A DNA stretch of 64,000 nt from Cordylochernes scorpioides (lineage: Eukaryota; Arthropoda; Arachnida; Pseudoscorpiones; Chernetidae). Below, piece after piece: positions 32,438-44,746 of this stretch. Position 1 is the first letter of the stretch, and each line of letters begins with the position of its first letter. The position numbers and the translations under genes are program-made. Where the stretch lies: the NCBI GenBank assembly GCA_030710605.1, contig CP092868.1, forward strand, positions 31,995,363 to 32,059,362, written 5' to 3'. The notes beneath the pieces were generated by a model, which saw nothing but the letters and a program-made list of their open reading frames with translations, ran no database searches and was not told where the DNA came from.

Positions 32438-34280
32438 TGGTGTCAATTTGGCAATTAGTGTGGCATTCAATATATATATGTCATAATATATGCTCTTCCA
32501 GGATTAATAAAACAAACCAACAGCCAACGAGAGAGAGAGCTGGGCAGTTAAAGCGAGACACTTTAGACAACTAACTTACGACCATTTTTGGCCACATTCC
32601 TGTGGGGGGGGGGGGGGGCGTCACCACCTGGCGACTATCCTGGTTAGCCCCCCGGTTGTGTACACAGGGAAAACAGTCGTTCAGCGGATAACCTCTCGCT
32701 CGCTCTCTCTCGGCTGGCTGCCTGGATTATTGCTCTAACAACTCGTCGTGTGATTATTTATCACCTCACCACATTATTACCACTATATTGTCACATATAT
32801 ATATATACCAACTTATATTGCGATTAAGATGTGTATTATAGTAGATTCTGAGAGATTTTTGTAACAGAATCACCAAGTCTTCAGTGATAATGCTGTCCGA
32901 GAAATCGATGCATTTAATCTTACATTCCCCAAATATTCCAGTATATCAAATTCGACTTTCTGAAAAGTTGGCCGTAAAGATCTTAGATCCTGTACGTCTT
33001 CAGGTTTCACCCTAACGCACAACTGGGAACAATGTCCAAACGTTGAAAATGGCATCTAGATATTTTCATTTTAATAGAACTTTCATAGACGATCAGCTAT
33101 ATACAAAGGATGGATAGTTTCCATCGCAAGATGTCTCTGGTAAGAGGCTACCTCTCTCTCTAAAGGATACTTTGGCCTATAAATAGGTCTGTTCTTTAGA
33201 GAGAAACTAGCCGAATGACCCGGGCAACACCCGTGTTTTACCCGACTGTAGATGTTACAACGGTGATCTTTAGGTCGCTGGTTCAAATCCGGCTCGAGGG
33301 AGCCGGCGAGCACGTGACCTCCCTGTGCGCGCGCATCCGTGACAGAGGCCGATGAGGAAAGACGGTCGTGACTATATATAGGGATTCTACTTTACTTCCT
33401 AATCTTCTCTCTCTCTCTTTCTCTCTACTCTGGTCTCAGCAACCCGTTGCCTCATCGCCTTGATGCGCTGAGATTGGGGCTTTCTGTTTGACGGTCTGTT
33501 CTTCATTGTTCGTGAATCTTTGTTAAAAGAACGAACTTCAATTATGTTGGCAGTCGCTTGAAGTAGGCGTAAACCAGGGGAAACCACTGTCCCTTTTCCT
33601 CTTGCGTCAAGGTTGAATAAAGCTGTCCCCACGTCGGCTTATCTCTTTCTCTTTATCCACATCACAATTCTCTTATCAAGATAAGAAATCCTTCACCCCT
33701 AAGATAGCCACTTCTGTACTGCTGAAGGCCATAGCTCAAAACCATCGTATACCTGTCAACTTTTATCCAAATTTATCAAAGCTAGTGATGTGACATATTC
33801 ATTGATAGGTCTCAGTATAGAAAAATTCAAAAAATCATTGTTCTATGCATTTTAAACTATGCAATTTTTTAAATGTATCTTATGGTATTGGTTAAATCGT
33901 GAAGATGGTCTCAGAATGCGAGAGTTTTTTTTTTATCGAGAGGTGAGGAAAGGGAAATGAAATTTCACCATTACTCTTCAATAGGATTTCACCACACCAC
34001 CAACCACTCTTCTCTCTTTTTTTTTTTATCTAGAGCGACGGGGCTGAGAATTGGTTCACTGGAAATGGAATTGAGCTTATTCTATTTCTTTCTCTGACGC
34101 TAGAAAGATGATGTTAGTATTCCTCCATGAACCTTCTAACTATTTCGTTTACCATATCAGGGACTTTAAATTAAACAGGAAGATGATGGATGGAAAAAAA
34201 GAGATATTGTAAACGATGCGTGTCGTCATTTTTCACAAGAGAAAAATTGTCTATGGTTATTTATTACCTAGCGCGCTATT
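32438..34280. other. Unassigned sequence with small transposon scraps
   Basis: A G-run of about 16 lies at 32603-32618. Fragments of the CAGTAAAACCTC MITE (about 33125-33205) abut a Helitron 3'-end scrap (33208-33245, minus: 'actagccgaatgacccgggc'). No gene is recognised; 33290-33650 is GC-richer but without a domain. Confidence 0.4.
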
Positions 34281-34286
34281 CAAATA

Positions 34287-34497
34287 GGTTGTGTATTTCC
34301 TATTTAAAGCTTCACTATGCAATTGGTAGGTTATGCAAATTGGAAGCCTTAAGGTTTTTGAATCATTTTCAATTTTTTCAGCCCCATGCATGGGTTGTGT
34401 TCTTCCTATTTAAAGCGTCACTGTGCAATTGGTAGGCTATGCAAATTGAAAGCCTTAATGTTTTGAATCATTTTCAATTTTTTCAGCCATGCATGGG
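34287..34497. repeat. Tandem duplication of ~105 bp
   Basis: Two copies of a block containing 'tcctatttaaagc', 'gcaattggtagg', 'tatgcaaattg', 'atcattttcaattttttcag' and 'catgcatggg' lie end to end. They are about 90% alike. Confidence 0.85.
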
Positions 34498-34839
34498 TTA
34501 AAAACTGGCTTTTTTTTTCTAACTTCGCATTTCTTTAAAATAGTGCTTTTTTTTCTGTTTACCATTTTTGTATGCCACTGATATAACTTTAATTGTCACA
34601 CACAATCAAGAGATTTAGATTCAAAAGTTCGAACTCTTCTGAAATGTTAAAGCCTCCCCCCTAATTCAGTCTCTATTTTTAAAAATACATTAATAATTGC
34701 TATTGGGAAATATGCCAAAAAAGCTCACTAACCATAGTTATCCATAAAGTTGAACAGGACAAAGAATGCTAAAGGAACATCATTCATACAAACCAGGTCA
34801 CCTGAAATTTCAGAATTGTATATATTGTTTCCCTATTTC

Positions 34840-36633
34840 CAAGCGTGATTTAGAAAAGGTAGATCATGTATTGACCACATATTCACACTAACTACTTTAA
34901 TCCAACTATCATTAAGAAAAAAGAGGGGAAAACTATATGTCTTTTTTGTCGATCTAAGGAAGGCATTTGATACTGTACCTCACTCAATACTTTGGAAAAA
35001 ACTTTACAACCTAGGCATAAGTTACCAATTCATAAGTACGATCAGAAGTTACTACGAACAAGCAACTATAGCTATCAGATGGAAGGGATCATTCACGGAA
35101 AGTATTAAGATAAACTCGGGAGTCCTCCAGGGAGAACCACTTTCCCCACTGCTCTTTATATTATTTATCACGGACTTAATCGAAATTTATAATAATTCAG
35201 ACCTGCCGAGTGTAAATTTGCCAGAATTTGGAGATATCCATTTATTTCTGTACGCCGACGACATAGCAATTATAGGTGAGTCCAGGATGAACCTCCAAAG
35301 GAAGATCAAAATACTGAAAGAATATCTCGATGAGAACTTAATGACACTAAATGAGTCCAAGTCAAAAATTATGGTGTTCCGTAATGGAGGTAAACCCTCA
35401 AATAAGGATAGATGGTTCTGGAATGATAAACCCATAACAATAACTTCAAGATATACATACTTGGGATTCCCTCTGACACCAACAATAACAACTACTCACC
35501 CGGCAAATTACTTTAAAGGAAAAGCACTTACAGCAATTAACGCCACACACCCAATATTAATAAAATCAAAAGCAAAGTCAATAAATTTATCAACCAAACT
35601 CTTTGATACAATAGTGAGAGCTGTCCTGATGTATGCCGCTCCATTATGGGCAACAGAGCATAAAGACTTACTGGACAATATACAAGACATATTTATCCGT
35701 AGGTTCCTGAATCTGCCCAGATACACTCCAGGCTGCATAATCAGATTAGAAACCGGTCGTATCTCATTGAGTGTAACAGCTTTAAAATTAACCCTGAAGT
35801 ATTGGCTGCGAGTGTTGAATATGAGCAGTGACAGATTGCCGCGTATATGTTTTAATAGAACACGGGAACTGTCTAATGCCTCGGGCACACCCATCGGTTT
35901 CATTAAAAAGCTCACCAATCTGCTTAACAATAATGGATCCCCTGCACTTGTTTCCTGTGATGATCCTGAAACGCTGAGGAGCGCGATTACAGGGCTCTTA
36001 AAAACAGCGGCAGACCAATCTATACAAAACGACCTTACAAGAATGGATAAATCTAAGCTATACTCTCACTACAAAGACATTCACATATCTTTCATGACGG
36101 AGGGATACCTTTTAGGGGATTTTCCTTTCCCGGTTGTAAGACTACTCGCACAAGTTAGAATACTTTCAAGTTTTTTTTAGAGAAAACCACACCAAGATGC
36201 TCTGCGGCGAGGACCCGATTTGTACCTTCTGTAATTCAAAACTAAAAAATGAAATCACTCACTATATTTTTGATTGCTATGCTCTGAAAGAAGAAAGAAG
36301 AACCCTTATGCTCAAAACTGGGCAACTCTGTGCTTCACTTCCATCAATAATTGACAATATGACCCAGAATAAGTATATTGCTACGGCGTTTTATGGTTTC
36401 CACAAGTCCGTATCTCAGAAGAAGGCCAAGTGACACTCACTCCTCACTTTCTTACTGCTACTCTTTTTGTGTTGTTTTTCTTGCTTCCCTCTTTCTATTT
36501 CTTGTTTTTTTTTTTTCTTTTTCTTCTGTATATATCGTTATTTCCTTTGTCTCACTGCTTTGTTCTTATGCATACCTCTGGTGAATCCTGTATAGGGTCA
36601 GTGACCCTGAATAAAGGCTTTTTGTTGTTGTTG
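34840..36633 (+). mobile_element. 5'-truncated LINE with reverse transcriptase
   Basis: A 1.79-kb non-LTR retrotransposon copy that begins inside the reverse transcriptase. It is flanked by the 12-bp duplication tttccctatttc (about 34828-34839 and 36634-36645). It ends with a T/C-rich 3' UTR, the hairpin AGGGT-CAGTG-ACCCT (36594-36608), AATAAAGG and (TTG)n. The truncation point and variable-length duplication are standard for target-primed reverse transcription. I do not assign the clade. Related 3' tails are scattered across the window. Confidence 0.93.
34849..36433 (+). pseudogene. LINE ORF2: reverse transcriptase to zinc knuckle
   Basis: The frame opens at the RT motif FRKGRSCIDH; the preceding codon, usually Gly, is a TGA stop at 34846-34848. 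It continues with FVDLRKAFDTVPH (RT block A), GVLQGEPLSPLLF (block B), LFLYADDIAI (block C, catalytic Asp pair) and the thumb. A run of eight T at about 36171-36178 shifts the frame, and TAG ends the first part at 36178-36180. The remaining ~80 codons lie in the next frame to TGA 36431-36433 and hold the C-terminal knuckle ICTFC ... THYIFDC. The endonuclease and ORF1 regions are lost to 5' truncation. It is a dead copy. Confidence 0.92.
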
Positions 36634-36659
36634 TTTCCCTATTTCTATACATATTTGTA

Positions 36660-37230
36660 AAATAACATTGCGAGTTATGCCTAGATGAATTTCAAAATAG
36701 GATGATCTACAGCCTTCAGGAGAAATACAAATTTGGTAGCTTTATATGTTTATCCGCCCTTGCCGGTCCCAAGCCCGGATGAAAAAGGAGGAGGGGGAGC
36801 AGTAACAAGCTCACTAAAAACCTGGGTTCAGCTGGCCCGACTGATAGTACCCTGTAAGGGCTCCTAATCCAGGGATACAGGATGAGTCTGTACTCCATGT
36901 TAGGAACGGCTGCACATGGCGTCTGTTCCTCATGTCAAAGGCAGCCATTTATTTTGGAGCTAAATCGGCCTGCCACTGAATAGTGCTCCCAGTCTTAATG
37001 ACAAAGGCAGACGCATTCTACTTCACCCAGTATGGAGATAAGAAAGAAGAAGAAGATATGTTTATCAACATAACAAATCAAATATATACAAGCTTTTTTT
37101 TTTTCTTATTCATTTGTCTATTAGAGACTCTGTCTACTTGTATATCCATGTCTACAGTTCGGCAAAAAAGTTGAAAATATCAAAAATAAAAAGGAAGAAG
37201 ATAATAAAAGACACTGAGTAATTGGCTGTT
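36660..37230. other. Unassigned sequence
   Basis: 36690-36965 is GC-richer and contains 'gccggtcccaagcccggatg' and 'aaaaaggaggaggg'. I associate this kind of text with LINE 5' regions from memory only, so I leave it unassigned. Confidence 0.35.
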
Positions 37231-37233
37231 ACA

Positions 37234-37640
37234 AGGGTCACTCCAAAAGTTTTTGCAATCAATATTAAATAATTATAATATTAAAAAAATAAATTATACC
37301 ATTAAAATCTACATGTATTTTTTTAGCACCTATGTAAGATTTCATCCGTGAAAACTAATTAACGAAGCACTTACACCAGTCATCTTCGGGGATGGAATTT
37401 ACGGCATTGATAAAGGCTTGCAGTGCTTCATTATCGGTTTAAAATTTTATCCCTTTCAACAATAACTTAACTTTTGTAATTAAAAAAGTCAAAAGGTGCT
37501 AGGTCTGGTGAATATGGTGAATGAGTGACTAATTGGACAACAGAGTTGGCTAAAAAGTCTAATGTTTGGGCTGAGGTGTGCGGTCTTGCATTGTCTTGCA
37601 TTTCTGGTTTGGTTGTATGTCTTAGTTTCAAAGACTGTGT
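37234..37640 (-). pseudogene. Mariner transposase remnant
   Basis: On the minus strand one frame reads QDNARPHTSAQ, then SPYSPDLAPFDFF, the second and third catalytic Asp blocks of a mariner transposase (34-residue spacing). A stop follows soon after, and the remaining C-terminus is scrambled by further stops. The 3' terminus 'caagggtcactccaaaag' near 37234 looks like the terminal inverted repeat. The N-terminal half and the other end are missing. It is a different lineage from the copy at 16585. Confidence 0.82.
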
Positions 37641-37736
37641 ATAGCTGATCGTTTTGTTTTCTAATACTCATATCATTTTTTTTTACTGCAGGACCAGCCT
37701 ATATAATAGGTATTAATATAAATGTTTTAGTTGTTA

Positions 37737-38100
37737 TCTCTATATATATAAAAATCAATGTTTATATGTTTGTTTGTTTGTATATGTCCGGTATACAAAT
37801 TCGCAGTAGTTCACTAATTCAAACCAAAATTTCCATACATAGGTAAAAAATTACGGGGAAGACGATAGGCTATTTTAAAAAATATATAAATCAATTATTA
37901 AAACTATATATATTCAAATTATTCTACTTAGCTCACGAACAGCGCCCTCTATCAAAGATTAGATTAAATTATGCTGATGCAAACAAATAGATAATGCTAA
38001 TAACAAACAATTATATAAAAAAATCTTATCTAAATATATATCACTCGGGTAGATATGCACACGGGTCAATCCCGGGGCGAAGCCCGGGTCACCCATCTAG
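37737..38100 (+). mobile_element. Non-autonomous Helitron
   Basis: It begins A|TCTCTATATATATAAA, carries 'tgtccggtatacaaattcgc' and ends with the hairpin CCCGGGGCGAAGCCCGGG followed by CTAG|T at 38097-38101. It is 364 bp, with no target duplication and no coding frame. A close relative on the other strand is at 25274-25647. Confidence 0.88.
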
Positions 38101-38364
38101 TATTTGATAAACAACAATACACACAACACAACAACAACAATTATTAGTTTTAAAAATTTGTTCACCCAAATTCTTCGATCCTTAGGATTTTAGTTATTTT
38201 GTTTATGAAGAGAACGTGTTTTTCTCTTATAGGAACCGATAGTTTTCCTTCATATCGATGTCTGCCTTCTTGTTTAATGAACTTTCAGAATCCCTAATAA
38301 TATTCAAACGAATCTAATATCATCGCCTTGAAATCCAAGTTCAATACCACTCAATATAGAAGTC

Positions 38365-38440
38365 GGTGGACAAATGGTTAAAATCCTTGATACCCAACAG
38401 CCATGAACTGTGATCGAATCCTGCATTGGGCACTTTTTTA
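38365..38440 (+). repeat. tRNA-like SINE head (second type)
   Basis: 'gtcggtggacaaatgg' (A-box region) and 'tgatcgaatcctgc' (B box), then 'attgggcactttttt'. It matches 9570-9645. A short remnant. Confidence 0.5.
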
Positions 38441-38508
38441 AAATATGTAAATAACCTTCACATATTATTCATTTTGAAAATAGAGCAACCCATAAATAAA
38501 TCTTTAAT

Positions 38509-38715
38509 TAAAAAGGCATATATTGGATCAAAATATCAATTATTTTTATCAATATTTCAGTTGGCTTAACGCCAACCTTTATCAAGGTGTTATAAACACA
38601 TTATGTTATGTACACATTAAATATGTTATAACACCTTGTAAAGGTTGGTATTCAGCCAACTGAAGTATTGGTAAAATAAATGATATTTTGATCCAATATA
38701 TATGCCTTTTTAATT
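38509..38715. mobile_element. Snap-back element with hammerhead-like arms
   Basis: The arms are inverted copies: 'taattaaaaaggcatatatt', 'ggatcaaaatatca', 'aatatttcagttggc', 'ccaacctttatcaaggtg' and 'ttataa' are mirrored around 38610. Each arm holds TTGATAA, a GTTGGC/GCCAAC stem and GAAA (complement: TTTC), a weak echo of the hammerhead core. A second, half-deleted copy is at 48796-48960. Confidence 0.75.
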
Positions 38716-40530
38716 AAATATTATTCATTGTTGCAATTATCATAAGCTTAGGTTGCTCTTTTTGAGTGGTACCTCGTAAAGTAATTTGGAACTGGAACAA
38801 CAATTATAAGAGATGATTATTGATTCAAATTTTCTAAAGATCTCCATCTAGACTGTACTATCTACATACCTTCATTCTTCAGCTGAAAGATTTCAATCCC
38901 CTTCTCAAACGTGCTATATTTAAGGAGAAACTTATTTGCATCACACACAAAGAAAAATTTAATTGTTATTCTCTCTCCCCCCAACTCCTTTTAAAATATT
39001 GTTTATCATTTTTGACACGATTCCATTGGCTGAAAACTTACTTTAAATATGCCATGCAAATGCATTCAAATTTGTAACGTGGCGGTTTATAAACGAGGGG
39101 AGGTATTATAAAAATAAATCCGGGAAAACTCTTCAGCACCATTTTAAATTACGATCATTTGCATAATTGTTTGGGAAGGTCGCTCTATAGTACCAAGAAA
39201 CTAACAGCAGGCAAGCTAAAATCCCCCCTTCGCTTTTCTACCATCACCAATGGAGGGGTTGAATTTGAAAAGGTTTTTTTCAACTCTAGCAGTCTAGTTG
39301 GCATATTTTTGGCCCAGCATGCCTTTTGGATCATAATTTATTTGGATGATGGAAACACCCCTTCCTTTCGGAAGCTCCCTCCTCTTCCCCTAAAATAGCA
39401 TTGGCAGTTTGTTCCTTCTCAGCCGGAAGAGATAAGCATAATCTTGAGACCAGACGGCTTGCTCTCCTCATATTGAGGCCAAGAATTTGATAGCGTTGGT
39501 GGTACTAATGGACAGCTGGGTCTTGTCGCCATGTCCGACAGACCCAAGATCTCATTTATATCAAATTGGCCAATTCCTTCTTTCTCCCCTCGCATGGCCT
39601 CAATTTTTTTTTTTTTTTATAAACGACTTCTCTTTAATATTTCTTATCTCTTCGAAGCGATTTGCATTAAAGATTTAATACCCGATGACCTACTTTCGAA
39701 ATTATTATGGGGAACCTATCTTAAATGGAAAAAGAAAGATAGGTGCTGTGTATGATACTAAAGCCGTCCCAGTTTTAATTCTTAACTTTTTAGATTCTTT
39801 TTTTTTATTCGACCGTAATTGCCAAACTAGGTATATATATTTTTGTGTTTATTTCATTAGTTGGTTGTAAATTCAAGCATGATTTTAATGTCCTTTCTTT
39901 TATTCTTTAAACTCTACTCAAACCTTGTAATTATTCAATTGTTTATGTAATATAGTATCTTAGTGTTGTTTCTTGACGTAAGCATCCCTTGTGGAGATAT
40001 CTCGTCTGATTTGATAATAAATAAATAGGGTATCCAACTCTTTAAAGCTATCAAAATACTTTTTTTTTTATTATTATAAATGTATATACATTTCTGGAAA
40101 TATCTTTATTTACGGGGCAGCTAATCAAAATAAATGATTTTTGAGCTCCAATGGCCGCGTAAAGCGGAATATATACAAACCACTATGACCAGGCTGGAGA
40201 GGCTAGGGACAGGATCTCCGTTAGGGAAGCGGCAGGTTAGGCCGGAATATATACATTTCTGAAAATATTTATAAATATATATAATTATGAAAATTAAGAA
40301 GATGAAACACACTGAATAGTTTTTTATATTTTTATTTCTGAGAGGCAAACCTTCCTAATATATTGAGTGAATCTCCCTATAAATAATACTCCAAATAAAA
40401 ATACAGTTTTTCCTTTTATAAAAGAGTACACAATATATTTTTATTTTATTTTTATTTCAATTTAAAACGCTATGTCCCCCTAGGGACACTTGTGCTGTCA
40501 TACATGTATGCCTTTACATTTGTCTATACA
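38716..40530. other. Unassigned sequence
   Basis: No gene. Open frames at 39159-39870 are T-rich and lack any domain. A short repeated phrase 'tatatacatttct' flanks 40085-40262. Poly(T) tracts are frequent. Confidence 0.4.
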
Positions 40531-40532
40531 TA

Positions 40533-42026
40533 CACTGGTGTCCAAAAAATAAGAAACTTTTGTTTTTTAATGATATGTTTTAAAATATACAACGCTAAAA
40601 GCTAAAAAGTAATTTAATTAGGTATTTTAAGTCGTAGAATTTATTTATAGCAACCATTCGATTCGGTAAAATTGAAAATATGCAAATTTTTGCTTGTCTT
40701 TATAAGTGTGCTATTTGGCTTGTCGTTTACCCCATCTAAGAATTGTCAAATCATAATTTTATTCAATCCTTAGTTAATTATGAGTTTACGAAACATTTTA
40801 GAAGATGATTTAAAATGGAGAGCTGCTGGAAGAATGGAGGCAGGGCAATAACAAGTTGAAGTAGCAAAATGGCTAAATGTGAATAAATCTGTGGTCAGCA
40901 AAATATGGAAACAGTTCATTGAGACAGGAACCATCAAAAGAAAAGAAGGTTCTGGTAGAAAAAGAAAAACAGCTACCTCTGAAGACCGTTATCTGGTCAT
41001 AACTGCCAAGCGCCATAGGGAGATGACAGCTATTCAACTCTCTAATGAACTCTCAAGTGCTACTGGAACGAGAATTTCAAGACAAACTGTTTACCAAAGG
41101 CTTCACGAAGGTGCTCTTTATGCAAGATGGCCAATGGTCTGTATCCCTTTAACCTCTGCTCACAGGAGAGCCCGCTTGAATTAGTGCTTGGAACATCACG
41201 CCTGGACTCATGATCAGTGGGCCAATATTCTCTTCAGTGACGAGTCAAGATTTAGTTTAAACACAGATTCTCGACGAGTTTTCATCTGGAGGGAGCCTGG
41301 AACCCGCTATCATCCCAGTAACATCAGGGAAATAGACGGTTTTAGAGGGGGCAGTCTCTTAGTCTGGGCTGGCATCAGTTCTAGCAGACGCACACCCCTC
41401 CACATTTTTTCTGGGGGCACTTTAACTGCCCAAAGGTACAGGGACGAGATCCTTGAGCCCTATCTAAGACCTTATAGAGATCAAATTGGTCACAATTTAA
41501 TTTTTATGGACGATAATGCTCGTCCGCATAGGGCTAGGCTAGTCAATGAATATCTCCAGAGTGAGAATATTCGAAGGATGGATTGGCCAGCCAGATCTCC
41601 GGACCTGAATCCAATAGAGCATGTGTGGGATGGTCTAGGGAGGCGTATTGGAGCTCGTCACCCCTCTCCCAAAACCCTCGTTTAGCTAAGAACTGCTCTA
41701 TTGGAGGAGTGGGGTTTACTACCCCTGGACCTCCTCCAAAGCCTGGTAAACAGTATGAGGGCTCGCTGTGAGACCTTGATAGCTGTTAGAGGTGATCATA
41801 CTCCCTATTGATATCTTATTTCTTTAAGATCTGGAACCTTAGCTTTGGGTATGTTGGTAATAATTTGCATATTTCATAATTTCAAATATTTTATTTTTAT
41901 TTTCATATAGCTAGTCAAATTCTCCATAGTTTAAACTATTTGTATACTAAATTTTATATTTGTTAATAAATTAGCTTTTGAGAAATTTCAATATTGGTTA
42001 AGTTTCTTATTTTTTGGACACCAGTG
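40533..42026 (+). mobile_element. Tc1-like transposon, 1494 bp, complete ends
   Basis: Perfect 27-bp terminal inverted repeats starting 'cactggtgtccaaaaaataa' lie at 40533-40559 and 42000-42026, with the TA target duplicated at 40531-40532 and 42027-42028. It carries a single Tc1-type transposase frame with three stops. The size is normal for the family. As with the mariner at 16585, the ends look better preserved than the gene. Confidence 0.95.
40780..41811 (+). pseudogene. Tc1 transposase pseudogene
   Basis: A single 343-codon frame from ATG 40780 to TGA 41809-41811 with three nonsense codons: TAA 40849, TAG 41182 and TAG 41683. The N-terminus has the paired-like DNA-binding helices (VAKWLNVNKSVVSKIWKQF, then RKRKTATSEDRY and ISRQTVYQRL). 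The catalytic blocks are LFSDESRF (Asp), FMDDNARPHRA (Asp) and SPDLNPIEHVWD (Glu), the DD34E triad of Tc1. The remaining C-terminus ends RGDHTPY. No frameshift is seen, so point mutation alone inactivated it. Confidence 0.93.
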
Positions 42027-42028
42027 TA

Positions 42029-43150
42029 TATATACAATAATTTTAGGCCGTGAATAGAATAGTCATATGATGTTAACAATGAGAAAGAGAGAAAAAACGT
42101 GAAAAAAGAATTGTGTACAAAAGAAAGAAGTGTCTGGCAATATGTACAATCAGCATAATAAAAATTATCAGTTTCTTAAAAAATATTTGTTGCTATATAA
42201 TTTAGAATTTATCTACAAAAGGTATTGAATTTAATATACATTTCTTTACTGGAAATAAAAATATTTGGATATGTTACTATTAAAATATTGTCGATTCTAT
42301 AGTCTTGAAAAACAGGACAATCTTGTAAAAGATGTATTGAGGTTTGTTCCTCATGTCCACAAAACAACTCGAGTCTTCCACTGCTTTAATTCTTTTTAAA
42401 AAGCTTCGGAAATTAAAATGATTAGAAATGAATTGAGAATTATGAAAGTGTGGCCGGAATATGTTATTATATATACAATATAGGATATATTGTACCCATA
42501 GAAAGAGGCGATTTGTCCGAAATCTTGTACGTTTATAAATGAAAAACACTCTTCTTCCTCGTCTTATGATTTATTTTCTATAAAATTTCCATATAATTAT
42601 AAAACGTGTTGTTTAGTTTAAGTAAAAATCGTCTTTTTAATCCACGTTGTCTCTCAGAATCATTCTAAGGCCCATTAGATTCCTAGGATTTTGACACAGA
42701 CTATCAAATACTCAGCCACGATGTTTCCCATTTGGAGCTGTTCTATGGGGTTATTTCAAAGGTTGCATCTAATGTAATCACGGTGATGGCTATAAAAGGG
42801 AAAATGGTTTCCCATAATGACATTTCACTGGAAACACGTCATTCTGTCTGGCTGACAATCCTTCCCTGTCTGGATGCCACCCCTACTTCTTAATTAGCAC
42901 TTGGTCGCGTCACGGAACAGCAGTTCTTCACCATCTCCTTCCTTCCTTATCCTTTCTTGAGACGTGCCAGATACACATCTTTGGATGTGCCATTGTTATC
43001 CTTACTACAATATAGTCTAATGGAACGAATTGTTGGTGAAATATTTCTTAAGAAGCTTGATGATTATTTTTTTTAAATCCTGGATTGTGTCCCAAAGATC
43101 CTGTTCGGTGACTTAGATAGAATCAAAGAGATTTTGGTTATTATCAGTTT
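42029..43150. other. Unassigned sequence
   Basis: No gene or repeat family is recognised. Short frames such as 42280-42549 (minus) have no domain. Confidence 0.35.
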
Positions 43151-43154
43151 TACT

Positions 43155-43275
43155 AGTTTGAACTGCTTTTCATATGTGTAGATATGTAGTGCACTTACAG
43201 TAAAAATCAGTCGTCAAATTCTTCCCATCATGATTATCATGGTATGTATCACGTGTACTAGGAATAATAATAATA
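43155..43275 (+). mobile_element. SINE family A, 5'-truncated
   Basis: 'gaactgcttttcatatgtgt', 'gtgcacttacagtaaaaa', 'catcatgattatcatgg' and 'cgtgtactaggaataa', ending in (TAA)n. Only the 3' third of the family is present. Confidence 0.85.
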
Positions 43276-43789
43276 ATAAAAGTTTTACACTTTGAGAATG
43301 CTGGGCATGTCTTGATGTTGCCAGGAAACACGAAAGAATTGAGTTGTCCATTATTGAATTTGGTGATTGTAGACTTTGCCTCCCTATTTAAGATTTTATA
43401 ATCGTTTCTGTTCATATACCAAAGATGAGCAATTTTTTTTTTTTTCAGTTTATCAAAGGTATTTTCACTTTAGTCAACAGAAGAGAAATTTACGTGAAAG
43501 TTTGTGATTTATCTACAAACAAAAGACACATTTTAGAAAAATATAAAATAAAACCGTTTTCAATGGTTTCGTTTTTTGGTTATGGCCAGCTTTTAGACAT
43601 TTATTATCCTTATACGGGCATTTCCATCTACAATCCATCTTTATTGTGAAACTTCAGGATGACACGGCAATTTATTTAAGGCAAATACAAATTATGATTG
43701 AAAAAAAAAGATAAGCAATGAGGATAGTTTACAGAGAGTAGCAAACTATAAATATAAAAAATGATTAAGAAAAAGGCATCTCCTTATCG
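43276..43789. other. Unassigned sequence
   Basis: There is a lysine-rich open frame at 43425-43649, 74 codons, without a recognisable domain; I do not call it a gene. Confidence 0.3.
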
Positions 43790-44015
43790 TGCAACTGAAA
43801 GTTGCTGATGGCTTGCGCCATCAATCGGAATAAATATCAACTATTCTCGTTGATTTTTAATTATTCCAAAATTGGCCAAATACCTATTCTTGATAATTCA
43901 AGAAAAAGCTAACCACGGACGCGTTTCGGGCTGTTGGCCCTCATCAGCGTGGTGCAAGCTGTACCTCAACGACCAAAAAACTGGTCATTAAGGCATCCTG
44001 AAAAATCATGAAACG
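43790..44015 (-). mobile_element. Hammerhead-bearing dispersed repeat
   Basis: It contains 'cgtgcaactgaaagttgctg', 'atggcttgcgccatcaatcg', 'gaataaatatcaacta', 'ttgataattcaagaaaaag', then the ribozyme at 43911-43950 and 'catcctgaaaaatcatgaaa'. Relatives: 5181-5532, 8500-8670, 12650-12825, 19735-19865 (very decayed), 53370-53480 and the body of the SINE at 53990-54173. It is non-coding. The ribozyme type suggests descent from a Penelope-like element. Confidence 0.7.
43911..43950 (-). ncRNA. Hammerhead ribozyme, near-consensus
   Basis: Minus strand: stem I CCACG, core CTGATGA, stem II GGGC-CAACA-GCCC, core GAAA, minimal stem III CGCG, cleavage triplet GTC, stem I CGTGG. All stem pairs are Watson-Crick and both core boxes match the consensus. 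Predicted self-cleavage follows GTC, between 43916 and 43915. The tiny stem III is the form described for hammerheads of Penelope-like retroelements, where they process element RNA. Inactivity in isolation is possible, because such small versions can need a dimer. Confidence 0.85.
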
Positions 44016-44740
44016 TGTAGTTAAGGCCAGAATTGCGCAAAATTATACTTTGTTAATAAAATAATAAATACTTTGCTTCAATATTGTACAACAGCTTGAA
44101 TTCCCTACTTCACCCAAATAGGGAAAAATCTACAGAATCCTCACTGTATTCTCTTGTACTTCTTCAATTAGGTGATATGATCTAACTCCAAAAAACACAA
44201 AACCTTTATTAAAGAAGCTTCAATCTTCTACAAAATTCTACTGAAGAACAGAGGGGAGAGAAAGAGTATCCAATTTTTATAAACGCCACTACTCTCTTTT
44301 CAAAGCGCTATGTCCAATTATGGCTCAAACAGGACTTTTAAGAAAAGAAGAAGTAACGGCCTGTGAGTGTTCTAACATTGTCCCTACCTTTTATCCCTCA
44401 GCATATCGAACGAACGTTATGAAAAATGGGCGCGACACTTCTTTTTTTAATCTAAAGCCCAAGCGAGACAGGTGATCCTCCTACTTGTCTCCTTTTTTTA
44501 GAAAACAGAATATTATTTTTCACTCACCCTCCTTTCAAAATGTTTGAAAAGCGATTAAAATATGCCCCTATTGAAAACCTTAGCTAGCTAGGGCCTCCAT
44601 TATCATCCCTTGTCGTTGTCCCCCCCGCAACTGTTTGCTCCATTATTCACCATCCGCTAAGGAATATATCAAATTTTTCTTACCTTCAACATTGCTGCTT
44701 GTACCAACTTTCGCCCTGGAATCTTCTTTAACGATATTTT
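44016..44740. other. Unassigned sequence
   Basis: No gene or repeat family is recognised. Confidence 0.3.
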
Positions 44741-44746
44741 TAAAAA

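Noticed and set aside
35508..35930. 140-codon frame antisense to the LINE
   Set aside because: It is a shadow of the reverse-transcriptase frame on the opposite strand.
39159..39870. Run of short overlapping frames, possible small gene
   Set aside because: They are T-rich with poly-Phe stretches and no domain, signal or conserved partner.
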